Shown piece by piece: positions 25,494 to 34,637 of a DNA stretch of 64,000 nucleotides (position 1 is the first letter of the stretch; each line of letters begins with the position of its first letter). The position numbers were made by a program, and so were the translations under genes. Under the pieces are notes generated by a model, which worked only from the letters and a program-made list of their open reading frames with translations, ran no database searches and was not told the origin of the DNA. This DNA is from Mucilaginibacter sp. MD40 (GTDB taxonomy: Bacteria; Bacteroidota; Bacteroidia; Sphingobacteriales; Sphingobacteriaceae). The stretch spans positions 2,933,852-2,997,851 of the forward strand of contig NZ_NRSW01000001.1 of the NCBI RefSeq assembly GCF_002288635.1, written 5' to 3'.

Positions 25494-26633
25494 TTAAGCA
25501 ACAACTGCCAAATGCCTATTATCAAGCGTATCTTCAGAATCTTTTACTATACTCCGTATCTTTTCATCAAGTTCGTTAACAGTGGTTTCCATGATATCGA
25601 AATAATTAAAATGTACATTTTCCATTTTAATAAGATCCATGATACCTAAAAGAGAAGCCACCGGGCGGCGCAGCTCATGTGATTGTATCAAGGCTATGCG
25701 GCGCAGGGCCTCATTCTGGGCATTAATGTATGCTTCCTGGCGTTTATGCCTGGTAATATCTGTTGAGCTTAAAGCTACACCCATAATATCACCACCGCTA
25801 TTCTTCACCGGTATAAAAGTGGTTAGTTTCCAGCAAGCATTAGGTGTGCCACTCATCAACATCCACTCCCGTTTTATACTCCTTCCAGCAAGGGCCAATT
25901 TAAAACACTTTTTAAATTGACTGAGTATTCCAGGGTCTGTGTATAGTAATATATCATCCTGACAGGTAAGCTCATGCTTGTAATTGTCTTTGATAAACAC
26001 CGCCGCAGATCTGTTAAAAGCAATTACATTATAACTGCTGTTCACCAGGAAATGCATATCGGTTGAACTATCAAAGATGGCCTTTAATTTAAGTTCCGAC
26101 TCAATAATGGCAAGGCTTTGCTCCTGCTCAATATGATGTTTTTCCTCCAAAGTTTTCAAGCTCCAGTTCAATTCCATTATATGAACTACTTGTTTGGCCA
26201 TTATGAGTAAACTTTTTTTCTGATGCTCGGAGAGTTCGCGCGGCCTTTTATCAATCACGCAAAGGCTGCCTATGGCGTACCCTTCCTTACTGATGAGCGT
26301 AGCCCCGGCGTAAAAGCGCACATGTGGGTCGTCCGTAACTAAAGCATTATTTTTATAAACCTCATCCTGTAGCGTATCGGGTACAATATAAAGGCTATCC
26401 TGGAGAATGGTTTTTTTACAAAAGGAGACTTCTTTAGTCGTACAGTTAAGTTCGGTTCCAACTGATGCTTTAAACCATTGCATCTTGTCGTCAACCAGGG
26501 TAACCAATGCTATCGGAGTATCACAAATTTCGGCTACAAGTGCAGTAAGATCGTTAAGATCGGCGGTTGTACCTGCGTCAAGCTGTTTAAACCTGTTCAC
26601 TATTGTGAGCCGTTGCTGCTCATTTTGATTCAT
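25494..26633 (-). CDS. GAF-PAS protein with histidine-kinase phosphoacceptor helix but no ATPase domain
   Basis: A 379-residue soluble protein: GAF domain about 25-155 (CDTPIALVTLVDDKMQWFKA, YAGATLISKEGYAIGSLCVID), linker helix, PAS about 182-300, then ALIQSHELRRPVASLLGIMDL at about 314-334, which is the H box of a kinase phosphoacceptor helix (His319). The frame then ends at residue 379, with no N, G1 or G2 box. The following gene is csp, so no catalytic domain is encoded after it. It may accept or pass phosphate from a partner kinase, or act as a dimeric sensor without phosphorylation. The same architecture occurs in other Sphingobacteriaceae as far as I recall, so truncation by mutation is less likely than a natural design. 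Confidence 0.8.
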   Translation of the reverse strand: MNQNEQQRLTIVNRFKQLDAGTTADLNDLTALVAEICDTPIALVTLVDDKMQWFKASVGTELNCTTKEVSFCKKTILQDSLYIVPDTLQDEVYKNNALVTDDPHVRFYAGATLISKEGYAIGSLCVIDKRPRELSEHQKKSLLIMAKQVVHIMELNWSLKTLEEKHHIEQEQSLAIIESELKLKAIFDSSTDMHFLVNSSYNVIAFNRSAAVFIKDNYKHELTCQDDILLYTDPGILSQFKKCFKLALAGRSIKREWMLMSGTPNACWKLTTFIPVKNSGGDIMGVALSSTDITRHKRQEAYINAQNEALRRIALIQSHELRRPVASLLGIMDLIKMENVHFNYFDIMETTVNELDEKIRSIVKDSEDTLDNRHLAVVA

Positions 26634-26761
26634 TTGGCGTAGGTACTGGGGATTATTGCAAATATTTTTTCAATAATACACCACAATTCACCTTTTGTTT
26701 CAAAATGATGTTTAAACATTCTTAAAGGTTTTCAGAATGTAAATAAATTGTTGCTGGCAGG

Positions 26762-27946
26762 CTAAATACTGCTATCAGCGTAAACGCTCTGAACTTTATC
26801 GCGAAGGTTATAGTTTGAAGCCATTACCTCACCGTATGCCCCTGCAGTACGTATAGCAATTAAATCGCCTCGGAAAGATTGAGGCAGTTCAACATCTTTG
26901 CGGAAACAGTCGGTACTTTCACATATAGGGCCCACTACATCATATTTTACCAGTGAATGGTTAGGGTTGGGTTGTGAATGCTTTTCAGACCTTTGACTTA
27001 AATTTTCAATAGCATGATAAGCCTGGTACAACATGGGCCGCATTAGTTCCGTCATACCCGCGTCCAGTATCAAGAAGTTTTTCTTTTGGCCATTCTTCAC
27101 ATACAGCACTCTCGCGATAAGCGAAGCCGATTGTGCAACCAATGCCCTTCCAAGCTCAAAATGTACTTCCTGTCCTGGTTTTACGTTTAAAAACTGGCTA
27201 AATACTTTGAAATAGCTTTCAAAATCAGGCACATTGGTATCAGGGTGATAATAATCGACACCTAAGCCTCCGCCCGCATTTAAAATTTTAACATTAAAGC
27301 CCCTGCCTTCGAACCAGTCCTGTATTTCATTAATGCGGTTGCAAAGGTTCCGGAAAACTTCCATATCGGTTATTTGAGAACCTACATGGAAATGAATACC
27401 TAAAAAATTAATATGGCTTAACTTGCGTAAGGTATCCGCTACATCATTAAGCTGCCAGGTATTTATGCCAAATTTATTTTCATCAAGCCCGGTAGTAATA
27501 AAGTGATGAGTATGCGCATCAACATTAGGATTGATGCGGATGGCTACCCCTGCTACCTTACCCTTAGCGGCGGCCAGTTCATTAATAATTTCCAGTTCCT
27601 GTACCGATTCTACGTTAAAGCAAAAAATATCAGCGTCCAGTGCTTCATTTATTTCCTTGTCAGACTTACCTACACCTGCAAATACCACCTTGTTTTTACT
27701 AAAGCCATGGTTAATAGCGGCCTTCACCTCATTGCCACTTACACAATCGGCACCAAAACCGTAGGATTGCACCATATCAATAACCTTGGGGTTAAAGTTG
27801 GCCTTCATAGCGTAATGCACATGAAACCCGTATTTTGATGAGGCATCGCGACAGGCATCAAGCGTATTTTTCAATACGCTAAGGTCATAGTAGTAAAAAG
27901 GGGTTTCAACGTTGGCGAAACCTTGTATGGTATTGTTAGTGAACAT
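26762..27946 (-). CDS. lysA: Diaminopimelate decarboxylase
   Basis: A 394-residue PLP enzyme of the alanine-racemase-fold (group IV) decarboxylases. Lys48 in VHYAMKANFNPKV binds PLP. HVGSQI and the active-site cysteine sequence GPICESTDCF identify the DapDC class; GAYGEVMASNYNLR ends the protein. It makes L-lysine from meso-diaminopimelate. It lies 107 bp downstream of lysC in the same orientation, so aspartate-kinase input and last lysine step are together. The intervening DNA carries a 14-bp tandem repeat. Confidence 0.96.
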   Translation of the reverse strand: MFTNNTIQGFANVETPFYYYDLSVLKNTLDACRDASSKYGFHVHYAMKANFNPKVIDMVQSYGFGADCVSGNEVKAAINHGFSKNKVVFAGVGKSDKEINEALDADIFCFNVESVQELEIINELAAAKGKVAGVAIRINPNVDAHTHHFITTGLDENKFGINTWQLNDVADTLRKLSHINFLGIHFHVGSQITDMEVFRNLCNRINEIQDWFEGRGFNVKILNAGGGLGVDYYHPDTNVPDFESYFKVFSQFLNVKPGQEVHFELGRALVAQSASLIARVLYVKNGQKKNFLILDAGMTELMRPMLYQAYHAIENLSQRSEKHSQPNPNHSLVKYDVVGPICESTDCFRKDVELPQSFRGDLIAIRTAGAYGEVMASNYNLRDKVQSVYADSSI

Positions 27947-27952
27947 GTTTGT

Positions 27953-27980
27953 AAGTCAAAATTAAAAAGTCAAAGTTAAA
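27953..27980. repeat. Two tandem 14-bp units AAGTCAAAATTAAA
   Basis: AAGTCAAAATTAAA (27953-27966) is followed directly by AAGTCAAAGTTAAA (27967-27980), one mismatch. It is between lysC and lysA, just upstream of the lysA start. Confidence 0.65.
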
Positions 27981-28053
27981 AACCGACCTTTTCTATCACG
28001 TCAATGCTTCGTCCCTCGCAATAACGCCCTAATATTATGTGCTATAATAAAGT

Positions 28054-29364
28054 TTAAAACAACCTGCTATGCAAGCTTCTCAGAACTTCCGTTTTTTCCT
28101 CGGTTTTTACAAGCAGGGAAAGGTTATGATCGCTGCCTCCGTAAGATATCATGCGTACAGGTACATGTTTTATAGCATCCAGCACCCTGGCTGCATAACC
28201 ATTTTTCTCAGCGGCAAAGTCACCTACAACACATATAATGGTATGGTTAACATCTACCTCAACTGTACCAAACGCCGCAAGCTCTTTAGTGATCTCGCCC
28301 AGATAAGTAGTATCATCAATGGTAAGCGATACAGCTACCTCCGAAGTGGTGATCATATCTATAGACGTGCGGTATCTTTCAAACACCTCAAATACCCTGC
28401 GTAAAAACCCGTGTGCAAGCAACATACGGCTGCTATGTATTTTAATAGCGGTAATATCGTCTTTAGCAGCAATAGATTTAATTTTATCCTTTTCGCTGGT
28501 ATTGGTAATTAATGTACCGGCTGCCTGCGGATCCATGGTATTCAGTAACCGAACCGGGATCTTATATTTCTGTGCCGGGAACACACTTTGTGGGTGTAAT
28601 ATTTTTGCGCCGAAATAAGCCAGTTCTGCCGCCTCATCGAAAGAAAGCTGGGCAATTGGTTTGGTATTGCTAACAATACGCGGGTCGTTATTGTGCATAC
28701 CGTCTATATCGGTCCATATCTGCACTTCTTCGCTGCGGATGCCTGCGCCTATCAGTGAGGCTGTGTAGTCGCTGCCGCCACGGCGCAGGTTATCAATCTC
28801 GCCAAAGGAGTTACGGCAGATAAAGCCTTGTGTAATAAACAGGTTAACCTCCGGATGCTTATCAAGCCTTGGCGTTAAGTGCGAGGTGATATAATCTACA
28901 ACAGGCTCGCTATCCTCATCAGTCTTCATAAAATCAAGTGCCGGTAATAAAACCGAAGGCACTCCGATTTCTTTCAGATATATATGATATAAAGTGGTTG
29001 ATAGCAATTCGCCCTGCGCCAGGATGATTTTATCTTCAATGGTTGTAAAAAGATCATTCGCCAGGCTGCTTAAAAGCCCGAAATGATGATCTATTACCCC
29101 TTTGGCCTGCTCATAAAATTCATCTTTACTGTAAAGTTCCTTTATAATCCCTTCGTACTTTTCTTTAAGAATCTGAATTAGGTTGGCGGCTTTTGCTTTA
29201 TCGCCGGCAAGGTATGCCTGTCCAATTTCAACCAAATTATTGGTAGTGCCTGACATTGCCGAAAGCACTACGATCTGCCGCTCCTGAGGGTTAATGATAT
29301 CCAGCAGCTTTTTCATACGGGCGGGACTGCCGACCGATGTTCCGCCAAATTTTAAAACTTTCAT
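28054..29364 (-). CDS. lysC: Aspartate kinase (monofunctional)
   Basis: A 436-residue cytoplasmic kinase. KFGGTSVGS at the start is the nucleotide-binding motif; FITQGFICRNSFGEIDNLRRGGSDYTASLIGAGI carries the aspartate/ATP site; the C-terminal part has two ACT domains (DITAIKIHSSRML and NHTIICVVGDFA). It phosphorylates aspartate at the entry to lysine, threonine, methionine and diaminopimelate synthesis and is probably feedback-inhibited through ACT. It precedes lysA, and is divergent from a phosphohexomutase gene. No homoserine dehydrogenase domain is fused. Confidence 0.95.
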   Translation of the reverse strand: MKVLKFGGTSVGSPARMKKLLDIINPQERQIVVLSAMSGTTNNLVEIGQAYLAGDKAKAANLIQILKEKYEGIIKELYSKDEFYEQAKGVIDHHFGLLSSLANDLFTTIEDKIILAQGELLSTTLYHIYLKEIGVPSVLLPALDFMKTDEDSEPVVDYITSHLTPRLDKHPEVNLFITQGFICRNSFGEIDNLRRGGSDYTASLIGAGIRSEEVQIWTDIDGMHNNDPRIVSNTKPIAQLSFDEAAELAYFGAKILHPQSVFPAQKYKIPVRLLNTMDPQAAGTLITNTSEKDKIKSIAAKDDITAIKIHSSRMLLAHGFLRRVFEVFERYRTSIDMITTSEVAVSLTIDDTTYLGEITKELAAFGTVEVDVNHTIICVVGDFAAEKNGYAARVLDAIKHVPVRMISYGGSDHNLSLLVKTEEKTEVLRSLHSRLF

Positions 29365-29389
29365 TCTTTATTTCCGTTTACCACAAATG

Positions 29390-29409
29390 ATTGATATTCT
29401 TGTATCAAT
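29390..29409. promoter_or_regulatory. Inverted repeat between lysC and phosphohexomutase genes
   Basis: ATTGATA (29390-29396) and TATCAAT (29403-29409) form a 20-bp inverted repeat with a 6-bp spacer, centred in the 91-bp divergent intergenic region. It is well placed for a dimeric repressor or activator, but no regulator is nearby. Confidence 0.35.
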
Positions 29410-29455
29410 ATTTTAGGCGCTAAAAATAGGATTTTAAACCACTTATCTTCTTAAA

Positions 29456-30868
29456 ATGATTAAAATAAAATTCGGAACGGATGGCTGGAGAGCTATCATT
29501 GCTGATGACTTGACCCTTGAAAACGTTAAACGTGTAGCTTACGCTACCGCACTGTGGCTTAAAGACAATTTTGAAAACCCATCCGCGCTGGTAGGCTGCG
29601 ACCCACGTTTTGCCGGGCCGATGTTTGCTGATGCTACTACCTGCGTGCTGGCATCACAAGGCATAAAAGTTCACCGTGCCGAGAACTTATTTGTTTCTAC
29701 ACCCATGATCTCATTGGGAACTGTGCGTACCCAATCATCAGCAGGTATTATTATTACGGCAAGCCATAACCCGCCTGCTTACAATGGCTACAAAATTAAG
29801 GCTTATTATGGCGGCCCTGCTACTCCTGATGATATTGAAAAGGTTGAAAAACAAATACCCGATACCTTAGACCTGCAGTTGAAAACTGTAGCTGATTATG
29901 TTACTGAGGGTTTGGTTGAGTACATCAACCTGGAAGATATGTATGTAGAACATGCTGAAAAAAGCTTTGACATACCTGCCATACGCGATAGTGGTTTACA
30001 ATGGGCTTACGATGCCATGTATGGCGCGGGCCAGAACGTAATGCGCCGACTGTTCCCGGATATTACTTTCCTGCATGCCGATTATAACCCCGGTTTTGAC
30101 GGACAGGCTCCTGAGCCTATCCAGCGTAACCTGCAGGAGTTTGAGCAACTGATCAAACTTTCTGAAGGCGAGATCGCATCGGGCTTGGTTACCGATGGTG
30201 ATGCCGATCGTATTGGTTTGTATGATGCTGACGGCAACTTTGTTGATTCGCACCATATTCTTTTACTGCTTATCCATTACATGTATAAGGTAAAAGGCGA
30301 GCGTGGCGAAGTTTATTCAACTTTCTCCTGCACCAGCAAAATACAGAAACTTTGCGATGCTTATGGCTTAAACAATACCGTTACCAAAATTGGCTTTAAA
30401 TATATTTGCGACCTTATTGTTAACTCCGGCAAACCATTTATGGTAGGCGGCGAAGAATCAGGCGGTATAGCGGTTAACGGGCATATACCTGAGCGCGACG
30501 GTGTTTGGATAGGTTTGATGATTTGGGAGTTTATGGCAAAAAGCGGCCGCACCCTTAAAGAACTGGTACAGGAGATATATGATGTGGTTGGCCAGTTCGC
30601 GGTTGAGCGTTATGACCTGCATGTTACCGAAGAAAAGAAACAAGCCATTATCAGCGCTTGTAAAGGCGGCCAATATACTTCGTTTGGCAATCTTAAAGTG
30701 GAGCGTACAGAAGACCTTGATGGATTTAAATTCTTCTTTGGCGATGATAGCTGGGTAATGGTACGCCCATCAGGTACAGAGCCTGTATTGCGCGTTTACG
30801 CAGAAGCACCTACAACAGCCGAGTCGTTTAAAATATTAGATACCGTAAAAGCTGAATTACTTAAGTAA
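29456..30868 (+). CDS. Phosphoglucomutase/phosphomannomutase family protein
   Basis: A 470-residue alpha-D-phosphohexomutase. The phosphoserine loop TASHNPPAYNG (Ser103), the metal loop TDGDADRIG, the sugar loop GGEESGGIA and the phosphate-binding loop RPSGTEP are all present, so the enzyme should be active. It interconverts hexose 1- and 6-phosphates. GEESGG is common in PGM/PMM of both specificities. It is monocistronic, divergent from lysC, and ends at a UUCG tetraloop terminator. Confidence 0.93.
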   Translation: MIKIKFGTDGWRAIIADDLTLENVKRVAYATALWLKDNFENPSALVGCDPRFAGPMFADATTCVLASQGIKVHRAENLFVSTPMISLGTVRTQSSAGIIITASHNPPAYNGYKIKAYYGGPATPDDIEKVEKQIPDTLDLQLKTVADYVTEGLVEYINLEDMYVEHAEKSFDIPAIRDSGLQWAYDAMYGAGQNVMRRLFPDITFLHADYNPGFDGQAPEPIQRNLQEFEQLIKLSEGEIASGLVTDGDADRIGLYDADGNFVDSHHILLLLIHYMYKVKGERGEVYSTFSCTSKIQKLCDAYGLNNTVTKIGFKYICDLIVNSGKPFMVGGEESGGIAVNGHIPERDGVWIGLMIWEFMAKSGRTLKELVQEIYDVVGQFAVERYDLHVTEEKKQAIISACKGGQYTSFGNLKVERTEDLDGFKFFFGDDSWVMVRPSGTEPVLRVYAEAPTTAESFKILDTVKAELLK

Positions 30869-30897
30869 TACTTTATTTAGATACGAATATCTTATAT

Positions 30898-30925
30898 CAA
30901 AAGGCTTGCTTCGGCAGGTCTTTTG
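30898..30925 (+). terminator. UUCG-tetraloop terminator after the phosphohexomutase gene
   Basis: CAAAAGGCTTGC (30898-30909), loop TTCG, GCAGGTCTTTTG (30914-30925): 12 pairs including two G-U wobbles, closed by C(UUCG)G. The descending arm contains CTTTTGG, and T-rich sequence follows. It separates this gene from the fucosidase unit. Confidence 0.7.
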
Positions 30926-30964
30926 GCATTTAAGCGGGGCACATTTAAAAAAAATAATTATTTT

Positions 30965-30984
30965 GGGAGCTTATCATCGCTCCC
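30965..30984 (+). promoter_or_regulatory. Hairpin just before the fucosidase start
   Basis: GGGAGC (30965-30970) pairs with GCTCCC (30979-30984), loop TTATCATC, four bases before the ATG at 30989. It could hide the ribosome-binding region in the mRNA; this is inferred only from position. Confidence 0.35.
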
Positions 30985-30988
30985 ACTC

Positions 30989-32374
30989 ATGAAAAAACCG
31001 TTAGCTACTATATTACTTTTTATTGCGGCATTTACCATGGCGCAGGCACAGAATAACACTCATCTCGCGGAATTACAACAAAAATTTGTAGACCTAAAGT
31101 TCGGTATGTTTATCCATTTTAACATGCCTACTTACATGAATGCCGACTGGCCCGACCCTAACGCACCGGCAATCGCCTTTAACCCTAAAAAACTTAACGC
31201 AGACCAATGGGCGAAAGCAGCTAAAAGCGCCAATATGGTATATGGTTGCCTCACTACCAAACACCATAGCGGCTTTTGCATATGGGATACCAAAACTACC
31301 GATTACAACGTAATGAATAGCCCGCTTAAGCGCGATGTGGTAAAGGAGTATGTAGAAGCTTTCAGGAAAAACGGACTCAAAGTGATGTTATATTACTCCA
31401 TATTGGACACGCATCATCAGCTTAGGCCCAACAGCATTACGCCCAAACATTTTGAAATGGTAAAGGCCCAGCTAACGGAACTTCTTACGCATTATGGTAA
31501 AATTGAGGCTTTAATTATTGATGGCTGGGATGCGCCATGGTCGCGCATTAGCTATGACGATATCCCTTTTGAAGATGTTTACCGCCTGGTAAAATCATTA
31601 CAGCCTGATTGTGTTCTGATGGATCTCAACGGTGCCAAATACCCGGCTGAGGGATTGTTTTATACCGATATTAAAACTTATGAAATGGGAGCCGGGCAGC
31701 GCCTTGCCAAAGAAACCAACGTAATGCCGTCTCTTGCGTGCCTGCCCCTACAACAAAGCTGGTTCTGGAAAACAGATTTTCCAACAACGCCGGTAAAAGA
31801 CGCGGCCAAAATGGTTAACGAACTAACTACCCTTAACAAAGCCGGCTGTAATTTTATTTTAAATGTTGCCCCTAACCGCGATGGTTTGTTTGACGACAAT
31901 GCGCTTGCCGCGCTCAAAGAAATCGGCAAACAATGGAAAAATGATTACCCGGCCGTAAATTTTGCGCCTACCGGCAAACCCATCATATCAACTAACCTGG
32001 CTAAACGCAAACCAACAAACAGCAGTTGGAGCGACGATATGAATATCATGGATTTTGCTAATGATGATGATTTTACTACGTCATGGACATCAAACGCCGA
32101 GGTAAAAACACCCTGGTGGGAAGTAGATTTTGGACGCGATACTGAATTTAATACCATTGCCATCACTGAGCCTAAAGCCAATATTACCGCCTATCATGTA
32201 GAATATTTACAGAACGGAACCTGGAAAACACTGTTAAAAGGCAATACTGCTAAACGCGTAAAAATTCACCGTTTTGCAACAACCTTGGGCAATAAGGTGC
32301 GCGTGGTTATTGACGAGGCTAACGCCCCGGCATCCCTTACGGAAGTAGGTATTTATAATGAGAAGGGTAAATGA
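30989..32374 (+). CDS. GH29 alpha-L-fucosidase with C-terminal discoidin-type domain
   Basis: A 461-residue secreted enzyme (signal peptide MKKPLATILLFIAAFTMAQAQ). Catalytic barrel: KFGMFIHFNMPTY, TTKHHSGFCIWD (His92-His93) and the nucleophile Asp178 in EALIIDGWDAPW. The last ~110 residues (NDDDFTTSWTSNAEVKTPWWEVDFG through EVGIY) are an F5/8 type C carbohydrate-binding domain. It hydrolyses terminal alpha-L-fucose. ATG 30989 is chosen because an upstream in-frame TTG at 30923 lies inside the terminator of the preceding gene. Its stop is only 7 bp from the stop of the truncated SusC gene on the other strand. The GxxxG-type acid/base residue was not assigned. Confidence 0.9.
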   Translation: MKKPLATILLFIAAFTMAQAQNNTHLAELQQKFVDLKFGMFIHFNMPTYMNADWPDPNAPAIAFNPKKLNADQWAKAAKSANMVYGCLTTKHHSGFCIWDTKTTDYNVMNSPLKRDVVKEYVEAFRKNGLKVMLYYSILDTHHQLRPNSITPKHFEMVKAQLTELLTHYGKIEALIIDGWDAPWSRISYDDIPFEDVYRLVKSLQPDCVLMDLNGAKYPAEGLFYTDIKTYEMGAGQRLAKETNVMPSLACLPLQQSWFWKTDFPTTPVKDAAKMVNELTTLNKAGCNFILNVAPNRDGLFDDNALAALKEIGKQWKNDYPAVNFAPTGKPIISTNLAKRKPTNSSWSDDMNIMDFANDDDFTTSWTSNAEVKTPWWEVDFGRDTEFNTIAITEPKANITAYHVEYLQNGTWKTLLKGNTAKRVKIHRFATTLGNKVRVVIDEANAPASLTEVGIYNEKGK

Positions 32375-32381
32375 TAGTACT

Positions 32382-34637
32382 TTAAAGCATTTTAATATAC
32401 CCGTTTGCCTCAACCTCTTTTAAGGTGTACGGCTTTAAGAAAAGATTTGGTAACTGGCTGCTAAAACCTGCAGTTGGAACACCGTTGATGGAATTATTTA
32501 AATTGTAATAAACGCTATTTGCGTAAGCAGGAGCATCGGCACTGGTTTGTGCGAATGATAAACGCACTTTACCCAGGTCAACACCATCCATTTTATGCAA
32601 CTCAGAGAATAAGAAACTACCTGAAACAGAAGGTGAGAATATACCGGGACCTACCGATTTAGCAATGCTACTGTAATAATCATAACGACCAGTTGTACTA
32701 ATTACTAAATAGTCTTTAATAGAAAAGTCTGCGGAATAGTAAGCTGAATTAACTTGCTTACTAGTAATTATATCAGTATTTGGGCCTGAGTTACGTGAAC
32801 CGAAGTTTGTAAGGCTATAGAAGTAAGGTATGATGAAACCACCCTGCCCTTCAATAAATGTTCCGTCAGCGTTTGATTTACGGATGTTACCACCAAGGCT
32901 GAAATCAACATTTAACAGGTCTTTAACCAGGCTATGTTTGGCATTTAACAAAACGTCAGTGTTAAACTCTGTTATTTGTGCATTGGCCTGTCTCATGGTT
33001 CCATTATCCCCGCGGTAACCTGTACCTGTAGGTTCAATATCTACCCTTTTGTCATTGCTAACGTCGTAACCTACACGGCCTTGTAAATAAAGCCAATTTG
33101 TGAAGTCATATTTAGCTGACAATGCAGATATTAACCTATTTCTTTGCGTATTTTTTTGAAAATTATATGCAGCAAAGTATGGGTTGGTTACATAGCTGTC
33201 ATCGGTAAAGGTTAATTCTTTACCATCCGGAGTTACGCCTGGAGCCAAAGTAGCCTGATCCTGGTTAGGCGCTAAAAACTGAACGTTATTAGGGTTGCCC
33301 GGACCATCACTTAAGCCAGCTCTGTTTTTAGAATTTTCTAAAACGTAGTTGGCTACAACGTTAACATTTAATTTTGGAGTTACCTGTTGGCTTCCGTTAA
33401 AGTTAAACGTTTTCCTGTCCAGATAGCTGTTAGGTACCATAGAATTGGCACGAAGATCTGACAAAGATAACCTGAATGCACTTTCTTTACCGCCACCTGA
33501 GAAAATAGCAGTGTTTGTAAAAGAAGGAGCTGTACGGTAAAAATCGATATAATTGCTAACGGGAGAATAAGGGTGGTCTTTACCGTCTATTTGCGGTACC
33601 ATACTACCATCCATTTTTGTACCCCATGCTAAGCTGCCTGAATTACGTGCTTCATTAAGTGAAGTTGGCTTTGCAGCTACACCGGCGGCATTTAATATAC
33701 CCTGGCCATATACTTGTTGAAAATCGGTATTATCTACAGGTTTGTCAAATTGAATATTGGTGTTGAATTCCACACCAAAAGCCGAATTCTTTTTACCGGA
33801 TTTTGTGGTAATCAAAATTACACCGTTCGCAGCACGGGTACCGTACAACGCAGATGCAGATTGCCCCTTCAATACAGTCATTGATTCGATATCATCAGGG
33901 TTGATGTTTGAGATACCATCACCGTAATCAGCACCACCCCACTCACCTGAAGCACCTCTTTGCGTATTATCCATAGGTACTCCATTTATTACGTATAAAG
34001 GGCCACCGGCTGTAAAGCTGGTTAAACCGCGTAACAAAACGCGTGCAGAAGAACCAGGGCCACCATTTGATGCACCAACACTTAAACCCGCTACACGGCC
34101 TTGTAATGATAATACAACATTAGTTTCTTTTGCTTTATTAAGTGCATCACCATTTACGGTTGATACTGAGTAACCCAATTTTTTCTGCTCCTTAGTAATA
34201 CCAAGCGCTGTTACTACAACCTCATTTAAACCTTTTGCTGCTGGCAGCATTTTGATGTTAATAGTTGTCCTGCCGGCAACAGCTACTTCCTGAGTTTGGT
34301 AGCCTATAAATGAAAATACAAGTGTTGCATTATCAGGAGCATTTACTGAGAAGTTACCACTTGCATCGGTAACCGTACCGCCAGAGGTACCTTTAACGCT
34401 TACAGAAACGCCTGGCAGCGGTGCACCATTCTCGTCTAATACTTTACCTTTAATTGCGGCAAAGTTTACCAGTTTGTTAATATCAACGGTTGCTTTTGTA
34501 AGCGGGAATGCACTCGCTACTGATTGCAGCGTTACAGGCACGGTTAAAGCAAGTGTCAAATTCATTACCAATACCGACTTTCTGGTTGAAAGCCCGTATT
34601 TGTTTACTACACCCTTTGGGTGTTTAATAAATTTCAT
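32382..34637 (-). CDS. SusC/RagA-family TonB-dependent receptor, truncated at the C-terminus
   Basis: A 751-residue protein; full SusC proteins are about 1000-1100. Parts present: N-terminal signal region, carboxypeptidase-regulatory-like domain about 60-130 (IKGKVLDENGAPLPGVSVSVKG), TonB plug about 135-260 (GLNEVVVTALGITKEQKKLG, GDGISNINPDDIESMTVLKG), and about two thirds of the beta-barrel. The end reads FLKPYTLKEVEA then NGYIKML and stop, where a family member would continue with roughly 250-300 more residues of barrel. The usual terminal aromatic strand is absent. No SusD gene follows; the fucosidase end is 7 bp away. Probably a nonfunctional remnant after a deletion, though the rest of the frame is clean, so the event may be recent. 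Confidence 0.85.
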   Translation of the reverse strand: MKFIKHPKGVVNKYGLSTRKSVLVMNLTLALTVPVTLQSVASAFPLTKATVDINKLVNFAAIKGKVLDENGAPLPGVSVSVKGTSGGTVTDASGNFSVNAPDNATLVFSFIGYQTQEVAVAGRTTINIKMLPAAKGLNEVVVTALGITKEQKKLGYSVSTVNGDALNKAKETNVVLSLQGRVAGLSVGASNGGPGSSARVLLRGLTSFTAGGPLYVINGVPMDNTQRGASGEWGGADYGDGISNINPDDIESMTVLKGQSASALYGTRAANGVILITTKSGKKNSAFGVEFNTNIQFDKPVDNTDFQQVYGQGILNAAGVAAKPTSLNEARNSGSLAWGTKMDGSMVPQIDGKDHPYSPVSNYIDFYRTAPSFTNTAIFSGGGKESAFRLSLSDLRANSMVPNSYLDRKTFNFNGSQQVTPKLNVNVVANYVLENSKNRAGLSDGPGNPNNVQFLAPNQDQATLAPGVTPDGKELTFTDDSYVTNPYFAAYNFQKNTQRNRLISALSAKYDFTNWLYLQGRVGYDVSNDKRVDIEPTGTGYRGDNGTMRQANAQITEFNTDVLLNAKHSLVKDLLNVDFSLGGNIRKSNADGTFIEGQGGFIIPYFYSLTNFGSRNSGPNTDIITSKQVNSAYYSADFSIKDYLVISTTGRYDYYSSIAKSVGPGIFSPSVSGSFLFSELHKMDGVDLGKVRLSFAQTSADAPAYANSVYYNLNNSINGVPTAGFSSQLPNLFLKPYTLKEVEANGYIKML

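Noticed and set aside
27947..28053. Lysine riboswitch between lysC and lysA
   Set aside because: The spacer is only 107 bp, holds a simple 14-bp duplication, and shows none of the multi-helix pattern of that riboswitch.
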